A stretch of 64,000 nt of DNA. Origin: Chersky-840 sp963764205 (GTDB lineage: Bacteria; Actinomycetota; Acidimicrobiia; Acidimicrobiales; UBA8190). This document shows, one piece after another, positions 62,043-64,000 of this stretch. The notes under the pieces were generated by a model. It ran no database searches. It was not told the DNA's origin and saw only the letters and a program-made list of their open reading frames with translations. Each line of letters starts with the position of its first letter. Within the stretch, counting starts at the first letter, position 1. A program made the position numbers and the translations under genes. The stretch lies in contig CAVXRN010000006.1 in assembly GCA_963764205.1 (NCBI GenBank), positions 62,001-126,000 on the forward strand. The letters are read 5' to 3'.

Positions 62043-62759
62043 GTGCCCGAGGGCTTGTCGCCAGCCGAGGTCGGCAAGGAGATTGCCGAGCACCAGGCGC
62101 ACAGCGCATCACACGACGGTGGCCAAGGGACCGAGGACCACGGCACCAACCGGCTGCTCACCGTTTTGGAGGCGGCGCTACTCGCAGTCGTGGCGGTGCT
62201 CGCCGCCTACTCAGGATTCTCCTCGGCCAAATGGGGAACCGAGTCGTCGCTCAAGCTGGCCAAGGCTTCGACCGTTCGCAACCTGGCGAGCCGGGCCGAG
62301 CTCCAGGGGCTCGAGACGAAGAACTTCGACGCCTCGACGTTCAATGCCTGGTTCACGGCGTATGTAGCGGGGAACCAGGTAGCCATGGGCGTGGCCGAAC
62401 ACCGATTCCGCCCGCAGTTCGACGTAGCCTTCAAGGCCTGGATCGCCACCAAGCCCTTTACGAATCTCAATGCGCCACCGGGGCCGACGTACATGCCGGA
62501 GTACGTGCAACCCGGTCAGGCCGAGACAGCCGCTCTGGACAAGGAGGCCGATTCGCTCTACGCCGAGGGGGAACGGGACGGGTCCAACTCCGACAACTAC
62601 GTCCGCACCACCGTGTTCTTGGCCACAGTGCTGTTCCTCGTCGGCATCGCAGGACACTTCAAGGTGCGCAAAGCGCGTATCGGGCTGATCGCCGTCGGGG
62701 CCGCCATCTTGACCACTTCGATCGTCTTGCTGATCGTGTCGCCCAAACCGTTCTTCTAG
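62043..62759 (+). CDS. conserved hypothetical three-helix membrane protein
   Basis: A 238-residue protein, GTG start. Helix 1 at about 41-60 (VLEAALLAVVAVLAAYSGFSSAKWG), an external domain of about 120 residues, then two closing helices with a basic turn (TVFLATVLFLVGIAGHFKVRKARIGLIAVG). The W-x-x-E-x-S-L-K-L-AKA motif after helix 1 recalls DUF4337-like proteins, a weak resemblance. 48 bp after the preceding gene, so probably the same transcript. Confidence 0.7.
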   Translation: MPEGLSPAEVGKEIAEHQAHSASHDGGQGTEDHGTNRLLTVLEAALLAVVAVLAAYSGFSSAKWGTESSLKLAKASTVRNLASRAELQGLETKNFDASTFNAWFTAYVAGNQVAMGVAEHRFRPQFDVAFKAWIATKPFTNLNAPPGPTYMPEYVQPGQAETAALDKEADSLYAEGERDGSNSDNYVRTTVFLATVLFLVGIAGHFKVRKARIGLIAVGAAILTTSIVLLIVSPKPFF

Positions 62760-62772
62760 GCGGACGAGTAGC

Positions 62773-63003
62773 TCAAGGAGCGTCACCGTCCGCTTGCGCC
62801 CGCCCACTCCCGTCCTGCGCATCGGTTGCGGCGGACTCCTGACGGTCGCTGCGCGCGAACGGTCGACGGACCAGGAGATACCCACCGATGATGAGCGCGA
62901 CGAAGATGACGGCAGTCAGGATCCACAAGCCGGGGTTGCCCTTGTGATGGACCGGGACCGGTTCTTGGATCGTGAGAAAAAGCGTTGCCATCAGGCTGAT
63001 CAT
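62773..63003 (-). CDS. small single-helix membrane protein
   Basis: Start taken at 63003 (MISLMATLFLTIQEPVPVHH), with a further ATG 12 bases later. A hydrophobic N-terminus, one clear helix at about 22-45 (LWILTAVIFVALIIGGYLLV) and an acidic Gln/Asp/Ser-rich tail. 76 residues. Tail-to-tail with the preceding gene. No family recognised. Confidence 0.5.
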   Translation of the reverse strand: MISLMATLFLTIQEPVPVHHKGNPGLWILTAVIFVALIIGGYLLVRRPFARSDRQESAATDAQDGSGRAQADGDAP

Positions 63004-63108
63004 TCCTCGACCCTCCACTCCTTCGTGCACGTACCGAGACCCGCCGGTGCAATCCTAACCGTGGCGCCTGTGCCCGTGCATTTGCAGAACCTTCGCTCGA
63101 GTGGGCAT

Positions 63109-64000
63109 CTACGCGGCGGCGGGTGCGTGACCGGCTCCCCGGTACCGGTGGTGGAAGAGCGCGTACGCGATCGGACCTGTGGTGAGAGGAAGCCAGTACG
63201 CGGCCAACCGGTATGTGAGCGTGGCGAGAAAGGCGGCGCCGGAGTCGACGCCGGCGAGAATCAACATGCCGCTCAAGCTCGCTTCGACGAGGCCGAGTCC
63301 CCCGGGGGTGATCGGCAGCAGGCCGACGATGCCGGCAACGGCGTAGGCAAGAAGCACGAGCGACGGCCGCGGGTGGCTTCCCGTGGCTCGCAATGCGGCA
63401 AGGAGGCACAGGAAGTCGAACATGAGCCGACTGACCGAGAGCACGATGGCTCGGGTCAGGTGATCCCCGAGCACTGACTTGATTTCGTCACGTTCGCGCA
63501 GGAGCCGACCATCGAATCCCTCCCAGGGTGGCCGGTGCCGAGCGAAGCGGTTTCGCACGCGCTGTACGGCGCGTCCGGCGAGGACCAGCGGTCGATCCGT
63601 GGCAAGCACCGCGGCGCCAAAGCCGGCGAAGAGACAGAAGCCGATGAGGCCGAGAATCGCAGTGTGGACAAGCCCCTTGCTGACCGGGGCGCCGAAGATG
63701 ATGGCGGGGAGTGAGAACAGGGGCAGAGCCAACAGTCCGCCGATCCCCAGGAGCGAGAAGGCGGTCAAGCCCCCGACGGCGACGTCTGTGTCGATCCCGG
63801 AGATGGCGAGCATCCGGAATTGCACTGCGGCTCCCGCCACATCTCCGGCCGGCACAATTGCCCGTAATGGCGTTACCGGCCAAACCGGCTGTGACCACCG
63901 CGAACCAACCCTTGGTGCGCAAGGCCAGACGTTGGAGGGCGAATGTGCAGGTGAAGTGAGCGACCTGGAATGCGACGGCGGCCGCGAACCACGCCGGATC
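63109..64000 (-). CDS. flippase-like / lysylphosphatidylglycerol-synthase TM-region (UPF0104) protein, partial and frameshifted
   Basis: The gene enters from beyond the right edge. Read on the minus strand from 64000 it gives WFAAAVAFQVAHFTCTFALQ and LRTKGWFAVVTAGLAGNA, then switches frame at about 63866-63870 into LRAIVPAGDVAGAAVQFRML and continues to the stop at 63109. The Pro-Ala-Gly-Asp turn, and later LLPITPGGLGLVEASLSGML (the hallmark G-x-x-P-x-P-G-G-x-G), identify the LPG-synthase/flippase-like membrane family. One base is extra, or two lost, at the join. Moves or presents a lipid in the inner membrane; substrate unknown. Confidence 0.75.
   Translation of the reverse strand, partial: IRRGSRPPSHSRSLTSPAHSPSNVWPCAPRVGSRWSQPVWPVTPLRAIVPAGDVAGAAVQFRMLAISGIDTDVAVGGLTAFSLLGIGGLLALPLFSLPAIIFGAPVSKGLVHTAILGLIGFCLFAGFGAAVLATDRPLVLAGRAVQRVRNRFARHRPPWEGFDGRLLRERDEIKSVLGDHLTRAIVLSVSRLMFDFLCLLAALRATGSHPRPSLVLLAYAVAGIVGLLPITPGGLGLVEASLSGMLILAGVDSGAAFLATLTYRLAAYWLPLTTGPIAYALFHHRYRGAGHAPAAA

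Overview
The window is high-GC DNA with GTG starts, frequent lack of Shine-Dalgarno sequences, and actinobacterial gene content: TIGR03086/DinB-like protein, GAP/Sap-family protein, class III cyclases with Rv1264-like N-terminal domain, DyP peroxidase with an encapsulin-type tail, DUF5996. Together with the secreted IPT/TIG and 'GADGGVFAFGDA' propeller proteins this suggests an uncultured actinobacterium, most likely Acidimicrobiia; the class-level assignment is inference. No rRNA, tRNA, CRISPR array, transposase or integrase was seen.

Layout. 1-7 kb: small hypothetical genes, a DMT-type membrane protein and two secreted surface proteins, in visibly lower-GC DNA with long intergenic gaps. 7.4-15.3 kb: metabolic singletons (DUF2090 aldolase, DinB-like, VOC, two MaoC-like hotdog proteins, SGNH hydrolase) and two convergent class III nucleotide cyclases, one fused to an alpha/beta-hydrolase domain. 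15.4-22.5 kb: a stand-alone adenylation-carrier-thioesterase protein and a 1329-residue multidomain secreted protein. 22.9-29.4 kb: the most unusual part, a cluster of four glycosyltransferases, a stand-alone PqqD-like (RRE) protein and a short Tat-leader protein with four NQYGQNQT-type repeats; I propose it as a candidate peptide-modification/glycosylation system. 29.4-32 kb: TetR/SDR divergon with two matched palindromes, then a frameshifted formylglycine-generating enzyme. 32-50 kb: a long minus-strand block holding a K+ channel, GMC oxidoreductase, MFS carrier, NDH-2, SDR, cytochrome bd (cydAB), a GH15 hydrolase and gluconokinase, followed on the plus strand by cydDC and on the minus strand by an arylsulfatase. 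50-64 kb: stress functions (MsrA, DyP, glutamate decarboxylase next to a ClC chloride channel, universal stress protein) and a run of conserved membrane proteins, ending in a flippase-like gene cut by the window edge.

How the parts connect. cydAB, cydDC and NDH-2 make a non-proton-pumping NADH-to-oxygen route with its assembly transporter. GadB plus ClC fits acid resistance. FGE and the sulfatase form an activator/substrate pair although about 16 kb apart. Three genes (the GT4 at 26-27 kb, the FGE, the flippase) carry single-base-type frame breaks, which points either to consensus errors in the assembly or to real decay.
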